From assembly GCA_016871805.1 (NCBI GenBank), contig VHCG01000027.1, positions 1 through 53,556 of the forward strand: a stretch of DNA of 53,556 nt, in the 5' to 3' direction. Source of the DNA: Verrucomicrobiota bacterium. Its GTDB lineage: Bacteria; Verrucomicrobiota; Verrucomicrobiia; Limisphaerales; UBA9464. The position numbers and the translations under genes were made by a program. A model generated the notes under the pieces. That model did not search any database. It was not told where the DNA came from and saw only the letters and a list, made by a program, of their open reading frames with translations. Shown here piece by piece: positions 7,859 to 16,759 of this stretch. The first letter of the stretch is position 1; each line of letters opens with the position of its first letter.

Positions 7859-8757
7859 ATTCCAAGCCGGCACCCCGGTCCCGACTCCTGGTCATCGCCT
7901 TCGGCGCCCTGCTGGTGACCGGATGCCAGTCGACCAACCGGCTGCGTGAGGCCCAAGCCGCCTTCAGCGAAGCCGCCCGGACGGACAACCACCTCCTGCT
8001 GGAGGCTCTCCTCGATCGCCCCAATTACCCGTCCAACACCCCAATCAGCCCGGCATTTCCGGGATCGGCAGGCGATCAGGATCTCCTGACTGCCAGCGCC
8101 ACCCGCGCGGGTTATGCTGCTGCACTGCTGCGCCTGCGACAACTGACCCCGAGGGAGACGGCCCAGCTGAAATCGGATCGACTCTGGGGAACAGCCCTGA
8201 CCCTCCGCGCCCTCGCCCAATGGCGTCTGGGCCAGTTCGAGGACGCGCTTCGAACCGTCCACACGGCCGAAGCGCTGCCCGGGGAACAGCTCCACCCCAG
8301 GGATCTGACCCTGCTGGAAATCCTGCCGGCCCTCGTGGCCATCGACCATGCCGACGCCTGGGTAACGTCCTCCTCCGAGGAATCCCACCACGGCAGTTCG
8401 AGGCTCGAAACCTGGAGACGGCGACTCGTCAGTCCGGGCATGGATCCACGGTCGGCCGACGATCGGCTCGACCAGGCCCTGGGTCGGGTTGGGGCGAATG
8501 ACTCCCTGCGCCTGTACCTCCTGATGTGCCGCCTCGCCGCCTATCGCAACTACGCGGAGATTCACAAGGTCCTGGTCGGCACACTGCCTCCCTTCGACGA
8601 TCCGGCCCGTCGTGAAGCGAGCCATGTCCTGCAGGATCTGGGGGATCACCTTCGACACTCCGGAGCCAACCTCGCAGCCCTCGAACTTGTGCTGGCCTGG
8701 AAGAATCGGTTCGCCCTGATACCCATACCTCGAACCCAGCCTGCTTCGGAGAAATAG
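7855..8757 (+). CDS. Lipoprotein with TPR-like helical repeats
   Basis: The product is 300 residues. The N terminus MNSKPAPRSRLLVIAFGALLVTGCQ contains a basic n-region, a hydrophobic stretch and the lipobox LVTG-C, so it should be lipidated. The mature part is alpha-helical. 'LREAQAAFSEAARTDN' and 'LALRALAQWRLGQFEDALRTVHTAEAL'-like segments resemble TPR repeats, which would suit a protein-binding role in the periplasm. It overlaps the preceding 530-residue gene by 4 nt (ATGA), so the two form one translational unit. No enzymatic motif is visible. It ends in TAG. The specific function is unknown. Confidence 0.75.
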   Translation: MNSKPAPRSRLLVIAFGALLVTGCQSTNRLREAQAAFSEAARTDNHLLLEALLDRPNYPSNTPISPAFPGSAGDQDLLTASATRAGYAAALLRLRQLTPRETAQLKSDRLWGTALTLRALAQWRLGQFEDALRTVHTAEALPGEQLHPRDLTLLEILPALVAIDHADAWVTSSSEESHHGSSRLETWRRRLVSPGMDPRSADDRLDQALGRVGANDSLRLYLLMCRLAAYRNYAEIHKVLVGTLPPFDDPARREASHVLQDLGDHLRHSGANLAALELVLAWKNRFALIPIPRTQPASEK

Positions 8758-8806
8758 GTGGCCCTCCCTTCAGGGTTCGGGTTTTCCTCATCACACGCCC
8801 CTCCGG

Positions 8807-9181
8807 ATGTCTGTGATGAGACAAATCCTCTGCCTGATCCTGCTCCTGGCGGCTGGGATCCTGGTGCCTGGGAGCTCCCGGGCAGACGGCAAGGTGTTCT
8901 CCAGCGTGATCGTAGCCGAACCGGTGCGGATCCCAGACCAGCGGGCCATCCTCTCGTGGTCGGAGGGTATCGAACGCCTGGTCATCGAGACCCGGTTTTC
9001 TGGCCGTGGGAGCAACTTCGCGTGGGTCGTTCCACTGCGCGCCCGTCCCGTGGTGGAACCCGTCAGCCACGGACTGTTCACCACGCTGGTTGAACTGATC
9101 CTCCACGATGCCATTGGAGGGATACGGGACATCGTGCCGATCCAGCCCGGAACAACCCCTCAAGGCCAACCGATCCCATAA
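8807..9181 (+). CDS. Truncated DUF2330 domain protein
   Basis: The 124-residue product has a signal peptide (MRQILCLILLLAAGILVPGS, using the ATG at 8816) followed by the beginning of DUF2330: 'DGKVF', 'IPDQRAILSWSEGIERLVIETRF', 'GSNFAWVVPL'. Full DUF2330 proteins are usually about 300-450 residues, and this one stops after roughly the first 90 domain residues. The final 20 residues (DIVPIQPGTTPQGQPIP) no longer look like the family, and only 96 bp separate the stop from the next gene, so the rest of the domain is absent rather than frameshifted nearby. It may be a decayed gene or a short functional form. It sits 49 nt behind the lipoprotein and may belong to the same transcript. Confidence 0.65.
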   Translation: MSVMRQILCLILLLAAGILVPGSSRADGKVFSSVIVAEPVRIPDQRAILSWSEGIERLVIETRFSGRGSNFAWVVPLRARPVVEPVSHGLFTTLVELILHDAIGGIRDIVPIQPGTTPQGQPIP

Positions 9182-9277
9182 GGACAGCACGGGACTGGGA
9201 ACAGAACGTCTGCCGCGGCGACCCGGATCCGAGCTGCCGGGTTGACACATCCAATCCCAAACCCAAAGGCTGACTCC

Positions 9278-10045
9278 ATGAAGCGTGTGCCCTTGAAACG
9301 GATCGTCGATCACTGCGAACGCCGTCTGCATCCGGGGACCTACAAGGACTACGACCGCGCATGGAACGGACTCCAGGTGGAGAACGACGGAACGGTTCGT
9401 CGGATCGCCGCCGCAGTGGATGCCTCGAAGGCCACCGTGGACCTAGCCGTGGCCGCCAAGGCCGACCTGTTGGTGGTCCATCATGGATTGTTCTGGAACG
9501 GCACCGTTCCGTGGACCGGACGCCGCTACCAGCTCCTGCGTCGCCTCATCGAGGGCAACCTCGCGGTCTACTCCCAGCACCTACCGCTGGATGGACACCC
9601 AACGCTAGGCAACGCCGCCCAGCTGTCCCGGGCCTTGGGCTTCCGATCCCCAAAGCCGTTCTTTGAGCACCACGGCCAGCACCTCGGGGTCTCCATCCGC
9701 CTGCCCCGACCCATGGATCGGGAGGAGCTGAACCGGAAGCTCTCCAAGGTTCTCGGGGCAACTCCGGTTCTCCTCCGCGGCGGCGCTGTGACGTGTCGGC
9801 ACATCGGCATCTGCACCGGCGGCGCCGGGAGCGAGTTGGCCCAGGCGGCCCGGGAGGGGGTCGACACCTTCATCTCGGGCGAAGGACCCCATTGGAGCCA
9901 CGGACTCGCCGAGGACCTCGGTCTGAACGTCTTTCTCGGTGGGCACTACGCGACCGAGACGTTCGGCGTCCGGGCCCTCGCCGCTGAACTCTCGGAGACG
10001 TTCGGGATCGAGTGGACCTTCCTCGACCACCCCAGCGGACTCTGA
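9278..10045 (+). CDS. NIF3 family protein (YbgI / GTP cyclohydrolase I type 2-like)
   Basis: The 255-residue product matches the dinuclear-metal NIF3 family over its full length: 'YDRAWNGLQVEN' near the start, 'KADLLVVHHGLFWNG' (metal-binding His pair), 'YSQHLPLDGHPTLGN', and the C-terminal 'GGHYATETFGVRALA' (metal-binding His and Glu). Members are hexameric and have been annotated as GTP cyclohydrolase I type 2, but the physiological reaction is generally regarded as unsettled. I start the gene at the ATG at 9278 (MKRVPLKRIVDHCE). A TTG at 9242 would add 12 residues with no family similarity. It converges on the nucleotidyltransferase gene. Confidence 0.9.
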   Translation: MKRVPLKRIVDHCERRLHPGTYKDYDRAWNGLQVENDGTVRRIAAAVDASKATVDLAVAAKADLLVVHHGLFWNGTVPWTGRRYQLLRRLIEGNLAVYSQHLPLDGHPTLGNAAQLSRALGFRSPKPFFEHHGQHLGVSIRLPRPMDREELNRKLSKVLGATPVLLRGGAVTCRHIGICTGGAGSELAQAAREGVDTFISGEGPHWSHGLAEDLGLNVFLGGHYATETFGVRALAAELSETFGIEWTFLDHPSGL

Positions 10046-10078
10046 CGCCTTCCGACGGTGCCGCGGAGACCGTGGCGC

Positions 10079-10822
10079 TCAGGCCTGGAGCGAGGCCAAG
10101 ACCTGCGGGTCCCGGACATCCACCCAGCGTCCCTCGATCTTGAGGCCCGCTATGGAGTGTCGCGCTGCGACCATCGCCGACAGTGCATCCGTCAGCTCAT
10201 ATTCGTTGCGCGGGGATTTCTGGAGTCGCGCGGTGAACTCGAAGAGCACGGGGTTGAACAGGTAGATCCCAGCGTTGTACCAGACCGGACTGCTCGGCTT
10301 CAGCCAGCCGCTGGAACGCAGCTCCTCGAGCTGCGCGGCGCTGGGCTTCTCCACCAGTCGGGTCAGACAGAACCGGTCGTCGAAGAAGTTGATGCCTCCC
10401 TTGGTGACATCTTCGCCCTCCGTCACCGTCAGCAGGCCGCTGAAATTCCCCTCGGACCAACGCCGGACCATGCCCTGGTAGGTGTCGGGCCGGACCAGGA
10501 TGTCCCCATAGGTCAGGAGAAAGTCCGAGGTGCCGACAAACTCCTTCGCGTACTCAGGTGCCTTGCCGGTGCCGTCCTGGATCACCTGACGGGCATAGGA
10601 GATCCGGGCCCCGAACCGCGAGCCGTCGCCAAAGTGGTCCTCGATCACCTCGGCCTTCCAGCCGGTGATCAGACAGACCTCCCGGATGCCCGTCGCGAGG
10701 AGACCCTCCAGGATGTGCTCGAGGATGGGACGTCCCTGGACACGGAGCATCGGCTTGGGGACCTCGTTGGTGAGATCCTTCATGCGGGTTCCTTTGCCCG
10801 CGGCGAGGATGACGGCTTTCAT
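10079..10822 (-). CDS. Sugar-phosphate nucleotidyltransferase (RfbA/RfbF-like)
   Basis: The 247-residue product begins with the nucleotide-binding signature MKAVILAAGKGTRM followed by 'NEVPKPMLRVQGRPILEH' (the catalytic Lys in 'PKPM'). It also has 'LLTYGDILV' (metal-binding Asp) and 'LVEKP', 'YNAGIYLFNP' further on. These define the NTP_transferase family (PF00483), which activates a sugar 1-phosphate with an NTP to make an NDP-sugar. At 247 residues it is the short form lacking a left-handed beta-helix tail. The 'TKGGINFF' and 'NEYELTDAL' segments do not settle which sugar or base is used. It is separated from the phosphoglycerate mutase gene by 68 nt upstream; both lie on the minus strand in reverse order, so apgM may be transcribed into other DNA first and co-transcription is only possible. 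Confidence 0.88.
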   Translation of the reverse strand: MKAVILAAGKGTRMKDLTNEVPKPMLRVQGRPILEHILEGLLATGIREVCLITGWKAEVIEDHFGDGSRFGARISYARQVIQDGTGKAPEYAKEFVGTSDFLLTYGDILVRPDTYQGMVRRWSEGNFSGLLTVTEGEDVTKGGINFFDDRFCLTRLVEKPSAAQLEELRSSGWLKPSSPVWYNAGIYLFNPVLFEFTARLQKSPRNEYELTDALSAMVAARHSIAGLKIEGRWVDVRDPQVLASLQA

Positions 10823-10890
10823 GACTGGGAAAATACGACGGACCGGGGCGGTCTGGGAACAACCACCCCGGTCCGGATCAGGAGTTCAAA

Positions 10891-12120
10891 TCAGGCGCCG
10901 TATTTGTCGAACATCTTGGCGTTCGCCTGCATGAGGCGGATCAGGTACTTGGCCTCGAAAATGCCGAGCGACCCGATATTGGCGCCGGTCTCGGTGAACC
11001 GGTGGAGCTTGTCGGATCCACTGGAGGCCGAGTGCAGCAGCACCGGCTGCGGGTGCCAGGAATGCCCCTTCAACGCACACGGGGTCGAGTGATCCCCGGT
11101 GATCGCCAGGACGTCGGGCTTCCTCGCGAGCAGGATCGGCAGTGCGGCGTCGAAGTCCTCGATCGCCTTCACCTTGGCCGCGAAGTTGCCGTCCTCGCCG
11201 GCCTTGTCGGTGTATTTGTAGTGGATGAAGAAGTAGTCGTAGTTGTCGTACTCGGCGACGTACCGCTCGAACTGCTGGGCGATGGTCTCAGGTCCCTCGA
11301 TCTTGGTCATGCCGACCAGCTGGCTGAGCCCCTTGTACATCGGGTAGACCGCGAGGGCGGCGGCCTTGAGTCCGTACCGCTGCTGGAAGGTCGGGATGTC
11401 GGGCTGATGGGCCACACCGCGCATGAGGAACCCGTTGGCCAGGGTTTCCTTCTTCAGCAGGGGCAGGGCGGCGGCGTAGAAGTCGGCGATGAGCTTGGCG
11501 ACCTTCTTCTGCCCAGCGCTCTTCGGATCGACCGGCTTGGCGGTGGCGATGGGCAACCCCTCGCGATTGGGGTCGGTGTCGGTGAGCGGCCCCTCCAGAC
11601 CGGCTCCACGGAACACGACGACGAATCGGTGTTCCTTGCCGGGGTAGATCAGCACCTGGGTGGAGCCGATCTTCTTGATCTTGGAGGACAGGATACCGCA
11701 GAGACGCTCGCAGACCTCGGTCGCGATGCGGCCGGCCCGGCGATCGGTCACGAGCCCCTTGGCGTCGAGCGTGCAGAAGTTCGCACGGGCGGCGACATCC
11801 CCGTTCTTGAGCTCGATGCCGAGTCCGAGGGTCTCGATGACACCACGGCCGACCTCCCATTCGATGGGGTCATAGCCGAACAATCCGAGATGACCCGGAC
11901 CAGAGCCCGGGGTGATGCCCGGGGCGACGGGGATCATGCGTCCCTGGGCACACCCGCGTCGGACAAGGGCATCGAGATTCGGGGTCTTGGCGGCCTCAAG
12001 CGGGGTGAGTTCCCCCTGCTCGGTGGTGGCGATGTCTCCCAGGCCGTCGAGGACCACGAGGGCCATCTTGGCACCGGTCTTGACCTGCAGTTTGGCGTAC
12101 ACGTCGTCGAGTTTGCTCAT
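10891..12120 (-). CDS. apgM: 2,3-bisphosphoglycerate-independent phosphoglycerate mutase, archaeal type
   Basis: The 409-residue product interconverts 3- and 2-phosphoglycerate in glycolysis without a bisphosphoglycerate cofactor. It belongs to the alkaline-phosphatase superfamily ApgM branch: 'MALVVLDGLGD' (metal-binding Asp), 'TPNLDALVRRG', 'GITPGSGPGHLGLFGYDP' (catalytic Ser region), 'GRGVIETLGLGI', 'RFVVVFRG' and, near the C terminus, 'ITGDHSTPC' with 'GHSWHP' (metal-binding Asp/His). The length is typical of ApgM (~400) and clearly shorter than the GpmI type (~510). It is divergent from lipA across a 128-bp intergenic region. In transcription order it comes before the nucleotidyltransferase gene. 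Confidence 0.95.
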   Translation of the reverse strand: MSKLDDVYAKLQVKTGAKMALVVLDGLGDIATTEQGELTPLEAAKTPNLDALVRRGCAQGRMIPVAPGITPGSGPGHLGLFGYDPIEWEVGRGVIETLGLGIELKNGDVAARANFCTLDAKGLVTDRRAGRIATEVCERLCGILSSKIKKIGSTQVLIYPGKEHRFVVVFRGAGLEGPLTDTDPNREGLPIATAKPVDPKSAGQKKVAKLIADFYAAALPLLKKETLANGFLMRGVAHQPDIPTFQQRYGLKAAALAVYPMYKGLSQLVGMTKIEGPETIAQQFERYVAEYDNYDYFFIHYKYTDKAGEDGNFAAKVKAIEDFDAALPILLARKPDVLAITGDHSTPCALKGHSWHPQPVLLHSASSGSDKLHRFTETGANIGSLGIFEAKYLIRLMQANAKMFDKYGA

Positions 12121-12205
12121 AAGTCGGAATCGAGATTAGGGCGTCCCGAGGAGGCCGGCAAAGGCCAAAGGTCCCGGGCGGCACCGAGAGCGGGAGAGTT
12201 GGGGG

Positions 12206-12234
12206 TTGAGAGATTGAAAAGATCGGGCGGTAAT
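12206..12234 (+). promoter_or_regulatory. Candidate promoter upstream of lipA
   Basis: TTGAGA (12206-12211), a 17-nt spacer and GGTAAT (12229-12234) fit a sigma-70 promoter. Transcription would begin only a few bases before the ATG at 12249, giving a very short leader. Confidence 0.35.
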
Positions 12235-12248
12235 CGGGGCAACTTCTG

Positions 12249-13181
12249 ATGGATGCCGTCCTGAATCCTTCCCCTGCCCCCCAAAGCCCATCGCCCACTC
12301 CGATCGGGATCCGCCCCCGTCTGCCCGCGTGGCTGAAGGTTCCCCTCCCCAGTTCAAGCGCCTTCACCCGGACCCGCCTCCTTCTCTCCGACCTCCGTCT
12401 GCACACCGTCTGCGAGAGCGCCAAGTGTCCAAACCACTGGGAATGTTGGAGCCGCGGGACGGCCACCTTCATGATCGCCGGGGACCGATGCACCCGTGCC
12501 TGCGGATTCTGCGCGGTCGACACCGCCAAGCCGCTGCCGCTGGAGACGGACGAACCCCAGCGCGTCGCCGAAGCCACGCGGCGCATGGGATTGCAGCATG
12601 TAGTGATCACGGCGGTGGCGCGGGACGACCTCGAGGACGGGGGAGCCGAACATTTCCGCAAGACCATCGAGGCGGTCCGGGACCTCAACCCGGGCATCGT
12701 CATTGAGGTCCTCGTTCCGGATTTTCTCGAGAGATCCTGGGCGATCGACCGTGTGCTGGCGGCGAAGCCCGAGATCTACAACCACAACGTCGAGACGGTC
12801 CGCCGCCTCACCCCGGCGGTACGCCATCGGGCGACGTACGATCGATCCTTGGCCGTCCTGAAACTGGCCAAAGAACGAGCCCAGGCGCCGCTCCACACCA
12901 AATCGGGTCTCATGTTGGGTCTTGGCGAGACCCGCGAGGAGATTCTCCAGGCACTCCGGGATCTTCGGTCGGCCCGGGTCGACATCGTCACGCTGGGCCA
13001 ATACCTCCAGCCGACGCTCCGTCATCTGCCCGTGCAGGCGTTCATCCCCCCGGAGGTGTTCGCCGAACTGCAGTCCGAATCCGAGGCAATGGGATTCCTC
13101 CACGTGGCCAGCGGCCCCCTGGTCCGCAGCTCCTATCACGCCGACGAGTTCTCGCCGTCCACCGCGCAGCCAGCCCGCTGA
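12249..13181 (+). CDS. lipA: Lipoyl synthase
   Basis: This radical-SAM enzyme inserts two sulfurs into protein-bound octanoyl groups to make lipoyl cofactors for 2-oxoacid dehydrogenases and the glycine cleavage system. Both Fe-S sites are intact: the auxiliary cluster motif CESAKCPNHWEC (C-x4-C-x5-C) and the radical-SAM motif CTRACGFC (C-x3-C-x2-C). Downstream are 'VITAVARDDLEDGGA', 'EVLVPDF', 'YNHNVETV', 'KSGLMLGLGE', 'DIVTLGQYLQP' and the closing 'VRSSYHADEF', which contains the conserved Ser that ligates the auxiliary cluster. Its length of 310 is normal. No lipB is adjacent. It is divergent from apgM. Confidence 0.97.
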   Translation: MDAVLNPSPAPQSPSPTPIGIRPRLPAWLKVPLPSSSAFTRTRLLLSDLRLHTVCESAKCPNHWECWSRGTATFMIAGDRCTRACGFCAVDTAKPLPLETDEPQRVAEATRRMGLQHVVITAVARDDLEDGGAEHFRKTIEAVRDLNPGIVIEVLVPDFLERSWAIDRVLAAKPEIYNHNVETVRRLTPAVRHRATYDRSLAVLKLAKERAQAPLHTKSGLMLGLGETREEILQALRDLRSARVDIVTLGQYLQPTLRHLPVQAFIPPEVFAELQSESEAMGFLHVASGPLVRSSYHADEFSPSTAQPAR

Positions 13182-13202
13182 GCTGTAGTTGGCGCGGGGG
13201 AG

Positions 13203-13388
13203 GAGACGCACGCGGAGACGCGGAGACGCTAAGGAAGTAGGAGAAAAGAAAGCGGGAATGGGCATAGAGGCCGCATAAAAGAGGCTTCCGGAATCTGGGT
13301 TCTGATGAAAACCGCCTGCATCTCACCCCGCGTTTCTGATTTCTCTTCTTATCTTTCCTCCGTGCCTCCGCGTCTCTGCGTGAGTTCC
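13203..13388. repeat. GA/CT-rich imperfect inverted repeat pair, REP-like
   Basis: The left arm (13203-13251) contains the tandem GACGCACGCGGAGACGCGGA followed by a purine-rich tail. The right arm (about 13334-13388) is its imperfect reverse complement (CTCCGTGCCTCCGCGTCTCT). Together they flank about 80 bp of spacer and fill the gap between lipA and the tricorn gene. I recall similar 'ACGCGGAGACGCGGAGAC' intergenic repeats from several environmental phyla, but no function is known to me. Confidence 0.6.
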
Positions 13389-13468
13389 TTGCCGACCCGT
13401 CTCTTCTTCACCTTCGCGTGTCCGAAATCGCTCTCGGATTCGGCTCCCTCCAGCGCTATTCTCTCCCT

Positions 13469-16400
13469 GTGCGTCCCCTGATCGCGTTCCTCGTCGGCAT
13501 CGCGGGGCTGATGGCCCATGCCCAGAACCCCCGCGGCTATTACCGGTTCCCGACCCTTCACAAGGAGACCCTCGTCTTCACCGCCGAGGGCGATCTCTGG
13601 AAGATCGGGATCCAAGGTGGCGCAGCGCAGCGCCTGACCTCGCACCCGGGAACGGAACAGGACGCGGTCTTCTCGCCCGACGGACAATCCCTCGCGTTCA
13701 TCGCCGAATACGAGGGCCCCAACGAGGTCTACACCATGCCCGCGTCCGGCGGACTCCCTACCCGACACACCTTCGATGGCAGCGAACCAGCGATCGTCGG
13801 ATGGACCCCGGACAACAGGATTCTGTACCGGACCACACGACACTCCACCCTGCCGAACTCCCAGCTCGTCGAGCTGGATCCGAGGACCGGACAACAGCAT
13901 CTCCTTCCGCTGGCACAGGCGTCGGAGGGGGTCTACGGCGGGGACGGCCAGACCCTCTTCTTCACCCGCCTGCCCAAGCAGAGCAGCAGCACGAAGCGCT
14001 ACGAAGGGGGATGGATTGAGAACCTCTGGAGATTTCGCGCTGGGGATCCGGAGGCAACACCGCTCGCTACCGACTTCAAGGGAACCAGCCGCAATCCCAT
14101 GTGGTGGGACGGCCGCGTGTACTTCATCAGCGATCGCGACGGTATCATGAACCTCTGGTCCATGAGCCAGACCGGGACCGATCTTCAGCAGCTGACCCGT
14201 CATGTGGGATACGACATCCAGACCGCCACCCTCGAAGGAGGTCGCGTCGTCTACGCCCGCGCTGGGGACATCCACCTGTTCGACATCCGCTCGAAGGCCG
14301 ACAAGGTCCTGGATATCTCGCTCGTCTCGGATTTCGACCAGACGCGGGAACGCTGGGTGAAGCGGCCGCTCGACTATCTGACCTCGGCCCACCTCTCCCC
14401 GACAGGGGATCGGCTGGTCCTGACCGCGCGCGGCCAAGTGTTCGTCTGCCCCCTGGAATTGGGTCGCCTGGTGGAGGTGCCTCGAAAGAGCGGGGTCCGT
14501 TACCGAGATGTGCGATTCCTCCCCGGAGGCACCAATCTCCTGAGCCTCTCGGACGAATCAGCTGAACTGGAATTCTGGACCCTGCCGGCGAACGGCGTCG
14601 GATCCGCCACGCGCCTCACGACGAACGGGACCGTGTTCCGGTTCAGCGCTGCACCATCGCCGGACGGAAAGAGGATCGCCTGGGGGGACAAGGATCAGCG
14701 GCTCTGGGTCCTCGACCGCACCACCGGGACTACCACACTGGTCGAGGAGAACCCGAACGACGAGATCACCGAGTACACCTGGTCTCCCGACAGCCGATGG
14801 CTCGCCTATGTCGCCAACGCCACCAATGGCTATCCCCAGATCATTCTCCATCAGGTCGAAACGTCGACCCGGGTCGTGGCCACGAGCGACCGTGTGGACA
14901 GCGGGAGTCCGGCGTGGTCTCCCGACGGCAGGTGGCTGTACTTCCTGACCGATCGCCAGCTCCGCTCCCTCGTGGGCAGCCCCTGGGGACCGAGGCAGCC
15001 GGACCCCTACTTCACCGACACGACCCAGGTCTTCGCCATCGCCCTGAAACGTGACGCCGAGTGGCCGTTCCGGAGCCCCACGGAACTCACGACGACGAAG
15101 CCCCCAAAGGAGGAGAAACCCGACGAGGCCAAGGAGTCTTCCGGCGAGAAGCGCAAGGACGGCAAACCGCCGGGGGAAGGTTCGGAGAAGAAGGAGGAGA
15201 TCCTTACCCTCGACGTCGAGGGGCTCCAGGGCCGCCTCTACGAAGTGCCTGTGCCCGCAGGCAACTACCGCCAGCTCATCGCCACCAAGAAGCATCTGCT
15301 CTGGATCTCGAAGGAGACCGGGTTCGACTCGAAGTCACAGCTTCGGCAGCTGGAGATCACGAACAAGGATCCGAAACCCAAGACCCTCGTCGAGGACATC
15401 ACCAGCTACGAGCTCTCGGGCGACAGCAAGAAGCTGCTGATCCGGAAGGGCGACGCCTTCCATGTCATCGCGAGCGATGCCGGGGCACCGGCGAAGCTGG
15501 ACGATCGGTTTCCGCTCGATGGCTGGACCTTCTCGATCATCCCACGCGAGGAATGGCGTCAGATCTATACCGAGTCCTGGCGGATGCTCCGGGACTACTT
15601 CTATGACCGCGGCATGCACGGCGTCGACTGGACGGCACTGCGCGACAAGTACCTGCCGCTCGTCGACCGGGTGAGCGACCGTTCGGAGCTCAGCGAGGTG
15701 ATCGCGGAACTGGCGGCGGAACTCTCCACGCTGCACATCTTTGTCCGATACGGCGATGAACGGGACGGTCCCGATCAAATCCGCCCCGCCGCGCTCGGCG
15801 GTCGCTTCACCTTCGACCCGAGTGCCCGTGGCTGGCGGGTTGACTCCATCTACCAGAGCGACCCGGACTACCCCCGGGGCCTGTCCCCGCTGCTGCAGCC
15901 TCAGGTCGATCTCAAGGTCGGGGATGTCATCACCTCCGTGAACGGCCGTTCCACCACACCCGGAGTGCCCCTGGAAGCCCTGCTGCGACAGCAGGCCGGC
16001 AAGCAGGTGCTGATGGAGGTCCGGCGGTCCGACACCAACGCTCCGAAGTCGATCATTGTGAAACCAATCACAGCCGATCGGGAGGCAGATCTCCGGTACG
16101 ACGACTGGGAGTTCAGCCGGCGCAAGACGGTGGACGCCCTGGGCAAGGGCCAGATCGGCTATGTCCACCTCCGGGCGATGGGCACCGACAACATCGCGGA
16201 ATGGGCCCGGGAGTTCTATCCGGTGTTCCAACGCCAAGGCCTGATCATCGACGTCCGCAACAACCGGGGTGGCAACATCGACTCCTGGATTCTCGGCAAG
16301 CTGTTGCGGAAGGCCTGGTTCTTCTGGCAGCCGCGCGTGGGGAACCCGACCTGGAACATGCAGTATGCGTTCCGGGGCCACATGGTGGTCCTCTGCAACG

Positions 16401-16759
16401 AGCGCACCGCGAGCGACGGCGAGGCGTTCTCCGAGGGATTCAAGCGGCTTGGACTCGGGAAGGTCATCGGCACCCGGACCTGGGGCGGCGAGATCTGGCT
16501 CAGCGCTCGACGGTGGCTGGTCGACAGCGGCATGGCCACGGCCGCGGAATTGGGCGTATACGGTCCGGAGGGCCAGTGGCTGATCGAAGGCCACGGGGTG
16601 GATCCCGACATCGTGGTGGACAACCTGCCCCACACGAGCTTCAACGGTCGCGACGCGCAGCTCGAGGCCGCGGTGAAGCATCTCGAGGAACTCATCCGGA
16701 AGGATCCAAGACCTCTTCCCGCCCGTCCAGTCTACCCGAACAAACGGTTTCCGAAGTGA
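13469..16759 (+). CDS. Tricorn protease homologue (S41 family peptidase)
   Basis: The product is 1096 residues. A signal peptide (RPLIAFLVGIAGLMAHAQ) is followed by a beta-propeller of WD40/PD40-like repeats ('FSPDGQSLAFIAEYEG', 'SPDGKRIAW', 'WSPDSRWLAYVA', 'WSPDGRWLYFL'), a Lys/Glu-rich linker (nucleotides ~15097-15200), the tricorn core domain ('EEWRQIYTESWRMLRDYFYD'), a PDZ domain ('LKVGDVITSVNG') and an S41 catalytic domain. The nucleophile should be the Ser of 'TASDGEAFSEGF' (codon 16412-16414), followed by 'IGTRTWGGEIW'. Archaeal tricorn trims proteasome products in the cytoplasm, whereas this bacterial form appears to be exported. I prefer the GTG at 13469 because it yields a clean signal peptide; the GTG at 13418 is the alternative. 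Confidence 0.92.
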   Translation: MRPLIAFLVGIAGLMAHAQNPRGYYRFPTLHKETLVFTAEGDLWKIGIQGGAAQRLTSHPGTEQDAVFSPDGQSLAFIAEYEGPNEVYTMPASGGLPTRHTFDGSEPAIVGWTPDNRILYRTTRHSTLPNSQLVELDPRTGQQHLLPLAQASEGVYGGDGQTLFFTRLPKQSSSTKRYEGGWIENLWRFRAGDPEATPLATDFKGTSRNPMWWDGRVYFISDRDGIMNLWSMSQTGTDLQQLTRHVGYDIQTATLEGGRVVYARAGDIHLFDIRSKADKVLDISLVSDFDQTRERWVKRPLDYLTSAHLSPTGDRLVLTARGQVFVCPLELGRLVEVPRKSGVRYRDVRFLPGGTNLLSLSDESAELEFWTLPANGVGSATRLTTNGTVFRFSAAPSPDGKRIAWGDKDQRLWVLDRTTGTTTLVEENPNDEITEYTWSPDSRWLAYVANATNGYPQIILHQVETSTRVVATSDRVDSGSPAWSPDGRWLYFLTDRQLRSLVGSPWGPRQPDPYFTDTTQVFAIALKRDAEWPFRSPTELTTTKPPKEEKPDEAKESSGEKRKDGKPPGEGSEKKEEILTLDVEGLQGRLYEVPVPAGNYRQLIATKKHLLWISKETGFDSKSQLRQLEITNKDPKPKTLVEDITSYELSGDSKKLLIRKGDAFHVIASDAGAPAKLDDRFPLDGWTFSIIPREEWRQIYTESWRMLRDYFYDRGMHGVDWTALRDKYLPLVDRVSDRSELSEVIAELAAELSTLHIFVRYGDERDGPDQIRPAALGGRFTFDPSARGWRVDSIYQSDPDYPRGLSPLLQPQVDLKVGDVITSVNGRSTTPGVPLEALLRQQAGKQVLMEVRRSDTNAPKSIIVKPITADREADLRYDDWEFSRRKTVDALGKGQIGYVHLRAMGTDNIAEWAREFYPVFQRQGLIIDVRNNRGGNIDSWILGKLLRKAWFFWQPRVGNPTWNMQYAFRGHMVVLCNERTASDGEAFSEGFKRLGLGKVIGTRTWGGEIWLSARRWLVDSGMATAAELGVYGPEGQWLIEGHGVDPDIVVDNLPHTSFNGRDAQLEAAVKHLEELIRKDPRPLPARPVYPNKRFPK

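Noticed and set aside
11002..12249. 415-codon plus-strand open frame opposite apgM
   Set aside because: Composition is low-complexity and the opposite strand encodes a clear, complete enzyme.
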